The position numbers were made by a program, and so were the translations under genes. Shown one piece after another: positions 1 to 7,476 of a stretch of DNA of 64,000 nt. The notes below the pieces were generated by a model. The model searched no databases and was not told where the DNA came from. It worked only from the letters and a program-made list of their open reading frames with translations. Origin of the DNA: Actinomycetes bacterium (GTDB taxonomy: Bacteria > Actinomycetota > Acidimicrobiia > Acidimicrobiales > Acidimicrobilacustridaceae); assembly GCA_029782145.1 (NCBI GenBank), contig JAKOVH010000031.1:186001-250000 (forward strand), in the 5' to 3' direction. Each line of letters starts with the position of its first letter. Within the stretch, counting starts at the first letter, position 1.

Positions 1-379
1 GCTTGGGGACCAGGTTGCGCCTGGGCACGGCGACCCGTTCGGCGAGCGTGCCGGGGTAGCGCTCCGAGAGCAGCGACCGGCGGGGGTCGAGGGTCTCGTC
101 GCCGCCGCCCGCGTCGGGGTCGCCGATGACGGCGTGCACCACCACCTCGTTGCCGTCAGGGTCGAGCCCGGCGCCGTCGCAGCCCAGCACCATCGGCAGC
201 TGCTCCTCACGCAGGCCGACGCCCTTGAGGCTCCACACGTCGTGGTGGTTGAGGGCGGCGGCCTTGAGCTCGACGACCACCCAGCCGTCGGGCACGTCCG
301 ACGGCTCAGGGGCCTCCCCGACCTCGAGGCCGGAGAGCGGATCGTCGGGGGCGATGCGGATGGCGCGGGCGGCGAGCAC
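1..379 (-). CDS. Zinc-type alcohol dehydrogenase-like oxidoreductase (MDR family), N-terminal part
   Basis: The gene runs off the left edge, so only about 126 N-terminal residues are visible. They match the GroES-like half of medium-chain dehydrogenases/reductases: a short lead, then VVVELKAAALNHHDVWSLKG and VLGCDGAG, where these enzymes have 'ALNHxDxxxxxG' and 'PxxxGxDxAG'. Proteins of this family use NAD(P)H to oxidise alcohols or reduce quinones or enoyl groups; the catalytic zinc and Rossmann parts lie outside the window, so the substrate cannot be named. I chose the GTG at 379 because a GGGAG stretch sits about seven bases upstream. The next gene to the right is read in the same direction after about 50 bp. 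Confidence 0.75.
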   Translation of the reverse strand, partial: MLAARAIRIAPDDPLSGLEVGEAPEPSDVPDGWVVVELKAAALNHHDVWSLKGVGLREEQLPMVLGCDGAGLDPDGNEVVVHAVIGDPDAGGGDETLDPRRSLLSERYPGTLAERVAVPRRNLVPK

Positions 380-431
380 GTCGGGCTCCCTCTCGTCTGG
401 GGGTTGGGGCGCCCGGAGTCTCGCACGCAGC

Positions 432-1238
432 TCAGGCCGGCGCGGGTGCCGCCTGCGGCGCGCCGAGCTCGGCGCGGACCGCGTCGACGCCGGAGAGCCG
501 GGCCACCACCGATCCGACGGCGTCCACCCGCAGCACCGTGGGCGCCCGGCGGACCTTGTAGCGCGAGGCGAGGTCGAGGTGCTCGGCCACGTCGAGCACG
601 TCGACCCGCTCACCGGCGCGGCGGCTCTCGATCTCGGCCACGACCGACGGGCACACCGCGCAGTACTCGGTGCTGAACACGATCCACTGCGGCCCGCCCG
701 CCCGCAACGCCACCGGCAGCGGGGGCTGTGCGGGGCCCTGCTCGTGCGCGGGGCGCCGGGCTTCCACCGCGGCGTCACCGGCCACCCGGTCGATGGTCAC
801 CACCCGCACGCCGCCTCGCAGCCGAACGAGCAGCACGTACATCTCGCAGCCGACGCAGATCCTGGTGATCGCCGACAACCCGGCGAGGGCGGCCACGACG
901 CCCACCAGCACCCACCCGACCAGCGCGGCCTCGAGGGCGAACGCGACGGTGGCGGCGCTCAGGAACACGACGCCGACGGAGGCGGCGAAGCGGGGCGGGC
1001 GCGGGTCCTCGAGCTCACGCGGCGGGGCCAGGCGAGGCTTGACGAAGGTGGCGTAGAACCGCAGCACCGGGCCGTAGCGGGGGCCGAAGGCGGCGCCGAG
1101 GAAGAGCACGACGGCGAACAGCGGAGCCACCCACTCCTGGCCGAAGGCCAGGCCGAGCAGCAGCCCCGTGGCCAGCACCGCCTGGTTGGTGCGGGGTCCG
1201 CGGGGGTCGATGGGCGTCGGTGCCGATGAGCTCGCCAT
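432..1238 (-). CDS. DUF4395 membrane protein fused to a thioredoxin-like domain
   Basis: 268 residues if started at the ATG at 1238; in-frame starts at 1250 and 1274 would add 4 or 12 residues. The N-terminal half has the DUF4395 pattern (GPRTNQAVLATG, then two pairs of hydrophobic segments at about residues 15-50 and 85-125). From about residue 186 there is a small thioredoxin-like domain with a CAVC redox pair (C193/C196) and a following RAPTV that fits the cis-proline loop. DUF4395 proteins often accompany thioredoxins and sulfur-transfer proteins; here both are one chain, which places a redox-active pair at the membrane. Side of the membrane and partner are unknown. Confidence 0.75.
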   Translation of the reverse strand: MASSSAPTPIDPRGPRTNQAVLATGLLLGLAFGQEWVAPLFAVVLFLGAAFGPRYGPVLRFYATFVKPRLAPPRELEDPRPPRFAASVGVVFLSAATVAFALEAALVGWVLVGVVAALAGLSAITRICVGCEMYVLLVRLRGGVRVVTIDRVAGDAAVEARRPAHEQGPAQPPLPVALRAGGPQWIVFSTEYCAVCPSVVAEIESRRAGERVDVLDVAEHLDLASRYKVRRAPTVLRVDAVGSVVARLSGVDAVRAELGAPQAAPAPA

Positions 1239-1268
1239 GCCCGCCAGCATAAACCCGACATACCCGAT

Positions 1269-1280
1269 CGACAATTGTCG
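1269..1280. promoter_or_regulatory. 12-bp perfect palindrome upstream of the DUF4395-thioredoxin gene
   Basis: CGACAATTGTCG is self-complementary and lies 31-42 bp upstream of the chosen start at 1238, in one of the few A/T-rich spots of the region. It could be an operator or part of the promoter. No regulator can be assigned. Confidence 0.3.
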
Positions 1281-1317
1281 GATTCACGTCTCGGTCCGTG
1301 AGGCCGGCCCGACGCCT

Positions 1318-2610
1318 TCACGACCGGTCGAAGCGGGTGACCACCTCGGCGTGGTGCGTGTGGGGGAACAGGTCGACGACGACCGACTCGACCGCCCGGT
1401 AGCCCACGGCGGCCAGCAGTGCCGCGTCCCGCCCCGCCGCCGCCGGGTCGCAGCTGACCAGGATGAGCCGGGGCGCTCCGGCCGAGGCCAGCACGTGCAC
1501 ACCGGGCCGGCCCAACCCGGCACGCGACGGGTCGGCCACCACGACGTCGGCGCGCGGGGCGCGCAGGTGCTCGACGGGGCTGGCCACCACCTTCACGTCG
1601 AGGTCGGCGAGGTTGTGCCGGGCATCGGCCACCGACGAGCGGCTCCGTTCGGCGGCCACGCCACGCCACCCGTCGCGGCCGTGCAGGAGGGCGCCGGCGA
1701 AGAGGCCGACCCCGCAGTAGGCGTCGAGCAGCGTCCGGGGCCGACCGGGTCGCCCGCCGACGTCGAGCCGGTCGCCCACCATGGCGGCCACGACGTCGAC
1801 GAGGGCCACGGCGCCGTCGGTGCGGGTCTGGAAGAACGACTCGGCCGAGATCCGCCACCGCCGCCCCGCCACCTCCTCGTGGATCCACGCCCGCCGGCCG
1901 GCGGCGAGCTCGTCGGTGCCGACGACCAGCACGTCGTCGGGCAGCACCACGCCCTCGACGCTCGGGTGCACGATCGCCATCCGCTCCCCCGTGGCGGCAC
2001 CGGCGCGCACCACGACCTCCTCGGCGGGCCCGAAGCGGCCGTCGGTGACCAGCTCCTCGATCAACGGGTGGGCAACGAGGCAGTGGTCGACGGGCACCAC
2101 GTCGTGGCTCTCGACCCGACGCAGCCGGGCGCGCCCGTCGACCACCGCGCACCGCAGCGTGGTGCGGAAGCCCCAGGGCGCCAGCGCCGGGCCGGCCCGC
2201 ACGACCGGGTCGGTGAGGCGGCCGAGGTGGCGCAGCGAGTCGGCGACCAGGTCGACCTTGGCCCGGGTCTGGGCGCCGGGCTCGAGGGTCTGCAGGTCGC
2301 ACCCGCCACAGCCCTCGGCGACGTGCGGGCACGGCGGGCGCACCCTGTCCGGCGACGGCCACACCAATCGCCGCACCGCGCCGCGCAGGGCGCCGCGGCG
2401 GTGCTCCAGCTCGACGTCGACCTGCTCACCCGGGAGGGCGCCGGCGACGAGCACCACCCTGCCGTCGGGGTGGCGGGCGAGCGCCTCGCCGCCGGCCACC
2501 AGCCGGTCGGCCACCAGCGTCACGACCTCCCGTGGGGGCGGTGGCGGTGCCGCCCCGGCGCCGTCGTGGCCGGCGCGACGGTCGGCCTCGGGACCGGTCG
2601 GGTGGGTCAC
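1318..2610 (-). CDS. TrmA/RlmC/RlmD-type RNA (uracil-5-)-methyltransferase
   Basis: 430 residues from a GTG at 2610. These enzymes use S-adenosylmethionine to make 5-methyluridine in rRNA or tRNA. The order of parts is typical: a TRAM-like beta domain (about residues 28-85), an iron-sulfur cysteine group C94-x6-C101-x2-C104 with GGCDLQ, the SAM-binding motif LLDAYCGVGLFA, a DPSRAGL motif and the catalytic loop VSCDPAAAGRD, whose Cys attacks uracil C6. The cytosolic target (23S rRNA or tRNA U54) cannot be decided from sequence. It is divergent from rpe, the two starts being 57 bp apart, so a shared promoter region is likely. Confidence 0.9.
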   Translation of the reverse strand: MTHPTGPEADRRAGHDGAGAAPPPPPREVVTLVADRLVAGGEALARHPDGRVVLVAGALPGEQVDVELEHRRGALRGAVRRLVWPSPDRVRPPCPHVAEGCGGCDLQTLEPGAQTRAKVDLVADSLRHLGRLTDPVVRAGPALAPWGFRTTLRCAVVDGRARLRRVESHDVVPVDHCLVAHPLIEELVTDGRFGPAEEVVVRAGAATGERMAIVHPSVEGVVLPDDVLVVGTDELAAGRRAWIHEEVAGRRWRISAESFFQTRTDGAVALVDVVAAMVGDRLDVGGRPGRPRTLLDAYCGVGLFAGALLHGRDGWRGVAAERSRSSVADARHNLADLDVKVVASPVEHLRAPRADVVVADPSRAGLGRPGVHVLASAGAPRLILVSCDPAAAGRDAALLAAVGYRAVESVVVDLFPHTHHAEVVTRFDRS

Positions 2611-2667
2611 CGGGGGCAGCGTAGGCGGGTATCGTCCGAGCGCCCACCCGCGAGCTCGAAGGTGCCC

Positions 2668-3360
2668 ATGCCGCCCGCTGCCCCTCGTCCGATCGAGATC
2701 GTCCCGTCGGTCCTGCCGGCCGACTTCGCCCACCTGGGCGACGCCTGCATCGAGCTGGAGAAGGCCGGGGTCGACCGCATCCAGTGGGACGTCATGGATG
2801 GCAACTTCGTGCCCAACCTCACCTTCGGCGCCGACGTCATCGCCGCCACCCGGCCGCTGGTGCAGCTGCCCTACGAGGCCCACCTGATGGTCACCGAGCC
2901 GACGTGGATCCTCGACACCATGGTCGAGGCCGGCTGCACCACGCTGATCGTGCACGCCGAGGCGTGCCAGCACCTGCACCGCACCCTCGGGCAGATCCGC
3001 GAGCTCGGCGCCGCGCCCGCCGTGGCCCTCAACCCCGCAACGCCGGTGGCGGCGGTCGAGCACGTGCTCGACCTCGTGGAGATGGTCCTCGTCATGACCG
3101 TGAACCCCGGCTTCGGCGGCCAGGCCTACATCGCCACCATGGAGCCCAAGCTCGCCGAGCTGCGCCGGCTCGTCGTCGAGCGGGGCCTCGACGTCGACAT
3201 CGAGGTCGACGGCGGCATCGGCCCGTCGACGATCTCGGGGGCGGCCGGCGCCGGCGCCAACGTCCTGGTCGCGGGCAGCTCGCTGTTCCGCGACCCCGAC
3301 GGCCTGGGCCACGCCACGGCCGAGCTGCGCCGGCTCGCCTCCGAGGCCCAGGGCCGCTGA
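2668..3360 (+). CDS. rpe: Ribulose-phosphate 3-epimerase
   Basis: 230 residues, the usual length. It interconverts ribulose 5-phosphate and xylulose 5-phosphate in the pentose phosphate pathway. Family marks are all present: IVPSVLPADF near the start, WDVMDGNFVPN (metal-binding Asp), HLMV (metal-binding His), VNPGFGGQ (phosphate loop) and IEVDGGI, which carries the second catalytic Asp. The ATG at 2668 follows a GAAGGTG ribosome-binding stretch. The frame stays open upstream, but that part is the antisense of the methyltransferase gene and lacks family similarity. A small membrane protein gene follows after 7 bp. Confidence 0.97.
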   Translation: MPPAAPRPIEIVPSVLPADFAHLGDACIELEKAGVDRIQWDVMDGNFVPNLTFGADVIAATRPLVQLPYEAHLMVTEPTWILDTMVEAGCTTLIVHAEACQHLHRTLGQIRELGAAPAVALNPATPVAAVEHVLDLVEMVLVMTVNPGFGGQAYIATMEPKLAELRRLVVERGLDVDIEVDGGIGPSTISGAAGAGANVLVAGSSLFRDPDGLGHATAELRRLASEAQGR

Positions 3361-3367
3361 GCCGGTC

Positions 3368-3841
3368 GTGGCGGCCCGGCGCCCCCGGCGGCTCAGGCGC
3401 GGCGTGCGGATCGCTCTCGTCGTCGTGGTGGTCGCCCTGCTGGCCGGCGGGCTCGGGCTGTTCGTGCGCTCGCGCCAGGTCGAGCGGTCGGCCGAGGCGC
3501 TGTGCGAGAAGCTCGCTCAGGCCCAGGACCTCGACCAGTCGCTCACCACGCTCGACCCCGCCACCCTCGACCCGCGGGTCGACGCCCTCCGAGGCGCCAA
3601 GGCGGTGGCGCCGGCCGACATCCGCTCCTCGGTCACGACCCTGGCCGACTTCGTGAGCGGCCTGGCCCACGACGTCGACGCCGCGCCGGGTGACCGGCCC
3701 ACCGCCCTGGCCGACGCGCTGGTGGCCCGCCAGGACCAGGTCGACGCCGTCACCGCGGCCGGCAACGAGGTAACGGTGTGGGCCCAGGCCAACTGCGGGC
3801 TCACCCTCGCCGGCACGACGCCGACGATCGCCACGCCCTGA
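3368..3841 (+). CDS. Hypothetical membrane-anchored protein
   Basis: 157 residues from a GTG at 3368, seven bases after the rpe stop, so probably co-transcribed with it. An Arg-rich start (residues 1-12) is followed by one hydrophobic segment (about 14-33), giving an anchor with the rest outside the membrane. The outer part is helical and rich in Ala, Asp and Leu, with single cysteines near residues 46 and 144. I do not recognise a family. It is convergent with clpP, the stops being 7 bp apart. Confidence 0.6.
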   Translation: MAARRPRRLRRGVRIALVVVVVALLAGGLGLFVRSRQVERSAEALCEKLAQAQDLDQSLTTLDPATLDPRVDALRGAKAVAPADIRSSVTTLADFVSGLAHDVDAAPGDRPTALADALVARQDQVDAVTAAGNEVTVWAQANCGLTLAGTTPTIATP

Positions 3842-3848
3842 GCGGGCC

Positions 3849-4451
3849 TCAGGCCAGCTCGCCCCGGCGCATGATCACGTGGTCGATGATGCCGTAGGCC
3901 TTGGCCTGCTCGGCGGTGAACCAGCGGTCGCGCTCGGAGTCCTGCTCCACCTGATCGACGGGCTGGCCGGTGTGGTGGGCGATGCGCTCGGCCATCAGCC
4001 GCTTGATGTAGGCCATCTGCTCGGCCTGGATGGCGATGTCGGAGGCCTGGCCCTGCACCCCGCCGAGGGGCTGGTGCATCATGATGCGCGAGTGCGGCAG
4101 TGAGTAGCGCTTGCCCGCCGCGCCGGCGCACAGCAGGAACTGGCCCATCGAGGCGGCCAGGCCCATGCAGATCGTGCCCACGTCGGGGGTGATGAACTGC
4201 ATGGTGTCGTAGATCGCCATGCCGGCGGTGATGGAGCCGCCCGGCGAGTTCACGTAGAGCCAGATGTCCTTCTCGGGATCCTCGCCCTCGAGGTAGAGCA
4301 GCTGGGCCACGAGCTGGTTGGCGACCGTGTCGTTGACGTCGCTGCCCAGCACGACGATGCGGTCCTTCAGCAGCATCCGGAAGATGTCCGCGCCCGGATC
4401 GGCGATGGAGGCGGCGGCGGCCACCTGCGGTGCGAGCGGGGGATGCGGCAT
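3849..4451 (-). CDS. clpP: ATP-dependent Clp protease proteolytic subunit
   Basis: 200 residues. ClpP forms the barrel-shaped serine protease that degrades proteins unfolded by ClpX or ClpC, including peptides tagged by the tmRNA found in this window. The triad is visible: S101 in GLAASMG, H126 in MMHQP and D175 in [15 protein letters not shown] binds substrate. The start at 4451 is preceded by AAGGAGAAC, a strong ribosome-binding site. The frame extends about 60 codons upstream, but that stretch has no family similarity. tig and clpX, the usual partners, are not next to it; many actinobacteria have more than one clpP, and the others would be elsewhere. Confidence 0.96.
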   Translation of the reverse strand: MPHPPLAPQVAAAASIADPGADIFRMLLKDRIVVLGSDVNDTVANQLVAQLLYLEGEDPEKDIWLYVNSPGGSITAGMAIYDTMQFITPDVGTICMGLAASMGQFLLCAGAAGKRYSLPHSRIMMHQPLGGVQGQASDIAIQAEQMAYIKRLMAERIAHHTGQPVDQVEQDSERDRWFTAEQAKAYGIIDHVIMRRGELA

Positions 4452-4637
4452 CGTTCTCCTTCCAGCGGTCCGTCGGTGGACCGGCGCCAACACGAGCGGG
4501 GCGGCGCCCCGGGTGGGCAGGCTACAGGGCCGCCCCGGCCCTCCGGCGCGCCGGGAACCCGTCGGCACGAGACGAGCCCAGAGCGGGGCGCCCACCCCGG
4601 CGGCCGTCGCCTGCCCCACTAGGTTGGGGGCGGCCAC

Positions 4638-4720
4638 GCGGGCGTGGCGGAACTGGCAGACGCGCCGGGTTTAGGTCCCGGTGTCCTCGCGACGTGGGGG
4701 TTCGAGTCCCCCCGCCCGCA
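4638..4720 (+). tRNA. tRNA-Leu (anticodon UAG)
   Basis: 83 nt cloverleaf. The acceptor arms GCGGGCG (4638-4644) and CGCCCGC (4713-4719) pair fully, with A4720 as discriminator. The anticodon stem CCGGG/CCCGG encloses TTTAGGT, giving anticodon TAG for CUN leucine codons. A long variable arm follows, as expected for leucine tRNA, then the T arm GGGGG-TTCGAGT-CCCCC. CCA is not encoded (the next bases are CCG), so it must be added enzymatically. It lies between divergent clpP and the convergent decarboxylase gene. Confidence 0.96.
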
Positions 4721-4739
4721 CCGGTGTCGGCGCGACGCC

Positions 4740-6140
4740 TCAGCACACGTGGTGCGTGGAGCGGTGGTGGCGCCGGCGGTTGGGGCGGGCCGGCGGGTTG
4801 GCGTCGAGGCGGGCGACGGCGGCGTGGACGTCGTCGAGGAAGGTGTCGGCCAGGTCGCGGCTGAAGCCCTCGCGCACGGTGACCCGCAGCACGTGCTGGT
4901 CGTCGATCTTGGGCGGCATGGTGTAGGCGGGCACGATCCAGCCCCGCTCGCGCAGCACCTCGCTGAGGTCGTGGCAGGTGAAGCGGCTGTCGTCCTTCAG
5001 GCCCAGGGTGACCACGGGCAGGGCGCCGCGCGCGCTCACCACCTCCCACCGGCCGCTCTGCTCGGCGAGGTCGGCGATGTGGTGGGCCACGTCGAGCAGG
5101 CCCCGCATGATGCGGGTGTAGCCGTCGCGGCCCAGGCGGAGGAAGTTGTAGTACTGCCCGATCACCTGGCTCGAGCTCTTCGAGAAGTTGAGGTCGAAGG
5201 TGATCTGGTCGTTGCCCAGGTAGTTGTCGTGGAACAGCAGCTCCTCGGGCAGGTCGGTGCTGTCCTTCCAGATCGCCCACCCGACGCCCGGGTACACGAG
5301 GCCGTACTTGTGCCCCGAGGTGTTGATGGAGCGCACGTTCGGCAGCCGGAAGTCCCAGACGAGGTCGGGGTAGGCGAACGGGGCCACGAACCCGCCGCTG
5401 GCGGCGTCGACGTGGATCGGCACCTGCCAGCCGGTGCGGTCGTTGAGCTCGCCCACGGCGGCGTCGAGGTCGGCGATCGGTTCGAACTCGCCGGTGTAGG
5501 TGCTGCCGAGGATGCCGACCACGGCGATGGTGTTCTCGTCGACCAGGGCCATGGCCTCGTCGACGCCGATGACGCTGCGGCCCGGCACCATGTCGACGTA
5601 GCGGGGCTCGACGTCGAAGTAGCGAACGAACTTCTCCCACACCACCTGGACGTTGGAGCCCATGACGATGTTGGGTCGGTCGGTGGGCGTGCCGGCGGCC
5701 GCCCGGCGCTTGCGCCAGTTGACCTTCAGGGCGAGGCCGCACAGGTGGATCGCCTCCGACGAGCCGACCGTCGAGGTGCCCACCGCCTGGCCATCGCCGG
5801 CCGAGGCGTGGAAGAGGTCGGCGATGATGTTGACGCACCGCCGCTCGATCTCGACGGTCTGGGGGTACTCGTCGGCGTCGATGAAGTTCTTGGAGAGCGT
5901 CTCGGTCATGAGCAGCCTGGCCTCGGGCTCCATCCACGTGGTGACGAACGAGGCCAGGTTCAGCGCCGGGTTGCCGTCGAGCATGAGCTCGTCGCTGATG
6001 AGCTGGTAGGCCGAGCGCGACTCCATCTCCGAGTCCGGCAGGCGGAACTTGGGCACCGGCTCCTGGAGGCTGCGGGTGCCGAACAGCGGGGCCAGGGTCG
6101 ACTGCGCGGCATCCTCGTCGCTGACGTGCTCGGACAGCAT
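4740..6140 (-). CDS. gadB: Glutamate decarboxylase (PLP-dependent)
   Basis: 466 residues from the ATG at 6140, with AGAGGAG as ribosome-binding site; an upstream ATG at 6182 would add 14 unrelated residues. It belongs to fold-type I group II decarboxylases, which turn glutamate into GABA and CO2 while consuming a proton. Family marks: KFRLP near the start, GTSTVGSSEA (cofactor phosphate), HVDAASGGF, and NTSGHKYGL holding the Schiff-base lysine. The C-terminal tail is Arg/His-rich. No GABA antiporter is adjacent; the role may be acid tolerance or a GABA shunt. The stop is 19 bp from the tRNA-Leu 3' end, so the two transcription units converge. Confidence 0.93.
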   Translation of the reverse strand: MLSEHVSDEDAAQSTLAPLFGTRSLQEPVPKFRLPDSEMESRSAYQLISDELMLDGNPALNLASFVTTWMEPEARLLMTETLSKNFIDADEYPQTVEIERRCVNIIADLFHASAGDGQAVGTSTVGSSEAIHLCGLALKVNWRKRRAAAGTPTDRPNIVMGSNVQVVWEKFVRYFDVEPRYVDMVPGRSVIGVDEAMALVDENTIAVVGILGSTYTGEFEPIADLDAAVGELNDRTGWQVPIHVDAASGGFVAPFAYPDLVWDFRLPNVRSINTSGHKYGLVYPGVGWAIWKDSTDLPEELLFHDNYLGNDQITFDLNFSKSSSQVIGQYYNFLRLGRDGYTRIMRGLLDVAHHIADLAEQSGRWEVVSARGALPVVTLGLKDDSRFTCHDLSEVLRERGWIVPAYTMPPKIDDQHVLRVTVREGFSRDLADTFLDDVHAAVARLDANPPARPNRRRHHRSTHHVC

Positions 6141-6228
6141 GGCGGCTCCTCTGGGTCGTCGCTCCGGCGGGCATCGTGGCACGCATCGGGGTCGGGGAGC
6201 GTCACCCCGATCGGTCGAGCCCGCCGCC

Positions 6229-6282
6229 GGCCCAGCGGTGCGGAGGTGGCGCTAGGGCCCAGCGGTGCAGAGGTGGCGCTAG
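6229..6282. repeat. Tandem duplication of 27 bp
   Basis: Two adjacent 27-bp copies (6229-6255 and 6256-6282), beginning GGCCCAGCGGTGC and ending GGCGCTAG, differ at one base. The right copy contains the stop codon of the CPBP protease gene (6279-6281), so the left copy looks like a duplication of that gene end into the intergenic space. Confidence 0.85.
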
Positions 6283-7079
6283 GTGAGGAACAGGGCGAGC
6301 ACGCCCACGGTGTTGACGCAGGCGTGGGCCACGATCGACGGGCCGAGGCGCCCCCCGGCCCGCACGACCAGCAGCGCGAACACCGCCCCGTAGGTCGCGG
6401 TGACCGCCACGATGAACAGGGCGTGGCCGAGGCCCGACCCGGCCTCGAAGTGGAACAGGCCGAACACCAGCGACGAGGCGACCACGCCCACGGGGAGGCC
6501 CCAGCGGCGGCCGGCCGCCCGCAGGAACAGGCCCCGGAAGAACAGCTCCTCCACGATCGGGGTGGCCACGGCGACGATGAGCAGCAGGGCCACGCCGGCG
6601 AGCACGCCCGGGTGCTTGGGCAGGTAGTCGGCGTTCGAGGGCGGGTCCTCGGAGCTGAACAGCTGCCACGCCACGTTGGCGAGGATGGACAGCCCGATGG
6701 CGCCCAGGCCGCCGAGGAGGCCCCAGCCCACGTCGCCCCAGCGGACCTCGAGGCCGAAGTCGCGGGCGAGGCTGCGCTGGCCCTTGCGGTAGGTCGCCAC
6801 GATCGGCCACCCCACGAAGCCCACCCAGCCGCCGGCCACGGCGACGAGGACCTCGGGCACGCTCAGCTCGCCGATGGTGCCGTCGGAGCCGACCGCGCCG
6901 GTGGCGATCAGCACGAGCGACGCCACGACCCCACCGGCCAGGTAGAGCAGCAGCCCGTAGAACACGTCGCCCATGCCCCAGCGGATCACCGGCTGCCAGT
7001 ACTGCGGAGGGGCCGGCGGCAGGGGTGGCGGAGGAGGTGGTGGTGGGGACGGGGGCTGCGGCGGGTAGGCGTCGCTCAC
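6279..7079 (-). CDS. CPBP family intramembrane metalloprotease (CAAX protease-like)
   Basis: 266 residues from a GTG at 7079. A cytosolic proline-rich head (about residues 6-26, with a run of eight prolines) leads into six to eight hydrophobic segments. The ABI/CPBP motifs are in order: PIVEELFFRGLF (EExxxR, glutamates bind the metal), FGLFHF, and HACVN. These membrane proteases are related to eukaryotic Rce1; bacterial substrates are mostly unknown. It follows the CsoR-type regulator gene in the same direction after about 70 bp. The polyproline head would need elongation factor P for efficient translation. Confidence 0.85.
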   Translation of the reverse strand: MSDAYPPQPPSPPPPPPPPLPPAPPQYWQPVIRWGMGDVFYGLLLYLAGGVVASLVLIATGAVGSDGTIGELSVPEVLVAVAGGWVGFVGWPIVATYRKGQRSLARDFGLEVRWGDVGWGLLGGLGAIGLSILANVAWQLFSSEDPPSNADYLPKHPGVLAGVALLLIVAVATPIVEELFFRGLFLRAAGRRWGLPVGVVASSLVFGLFHFEAGSGLGHALFIVAVTATYGAVFALLVVRAGGRLGPSIVAHACVNTVGVLALFLT

Positions 7080-7150
7080 CGGGCAAGTCTGCCCGGCCCG
7101 GGCCGGCGCACCGGCGCGCGACACGCGCGGAGGTGCGCCCGGCGGCCCGT

Positions 7151-7420
7151 TCAGGTCAGCTTCATGAACATCTTCTCGACCTCGGCCAGGGGGTAGCCCT
7201 CGGCCTCGGCCCGCTCCGGGTCCTCGACGCAGTAGGTCAGCCCGGCGGCGACCAGCTTGAAGCCGGCCTGCTCCAGGGCCTTGGTGGCGGCCGAGAGCTG
7301 GGTGACGATGTCCCGGCACTCCCGGCCCTCTTCGATCATGCGCTCGATGCCCTGCACCTGGCCGGCGACCCGGCGCAGCCGGGTGCGCACGTCGGCGACG
7401 ACCTCCTCGGGGAACTGCAT
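7151..7420 (-). CDS. CsoR/RcnR/CstR-family transcriptional repressor, CstR-like
   Basis: 89 residues from an ATG at 7420 with AGGAGG five bases upstream; a start at 7459 would add 13 residues and overlap the operator. The family is an all-helical DNA-binding repressor (DUF156). Around the first cysteine it reads EGRECRDIVTQLSA, close to the persulfide sensor CstR of Staphylococcus (from memory). The two cysteines C35 and C64 keep the family spacing of 29, but position 60, where copper-sensing CsoR has histidine, is Gly. I therefore expect thiol/persulfide sensing rather than copper. A matching operator lies just upstream, implying autoregulation, and a second copy precedes the thioredoxin gene at 57.9 kb. 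Confidence 0.88.
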   Translation of the reverse strand: MQFPEEVVADVRTRLRRVAGQVQGIERMIEEGRECRDIVTQLSAATKALEQAGFKLVAAGLTYCVEDPERAEAEGYPLAEVEKMFMKLT

Positions 7421-7451
7421 GTCGACCTCCTGGGCGGACGGGCACGCTGCG

Positions 7452-7467
7452 GTACCCATGGGGGTAT
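7452..7467. promoter_or_regulatory. CsoR/CstR-type operator upstream of the regulator gene
   Basis: On the plus strand GTACCC-ATGG-GGGTAT, an inverted repeat TACCC-N4-GGGTA 32-47 bp upstream of the regulator start. Sites of this family are G/C tracts flanked by TA. The same layout recurs at 58012-58027. Confidence 0.65.
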
Positions 7468-7476
7468 GTTAGCGGG

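Noticed and set aside
1168-2667. Upstream extension of the rpe frame
   Set aside because: Antisense to the RNA methyltransferase; the rpe protein has its normal length from 2668.
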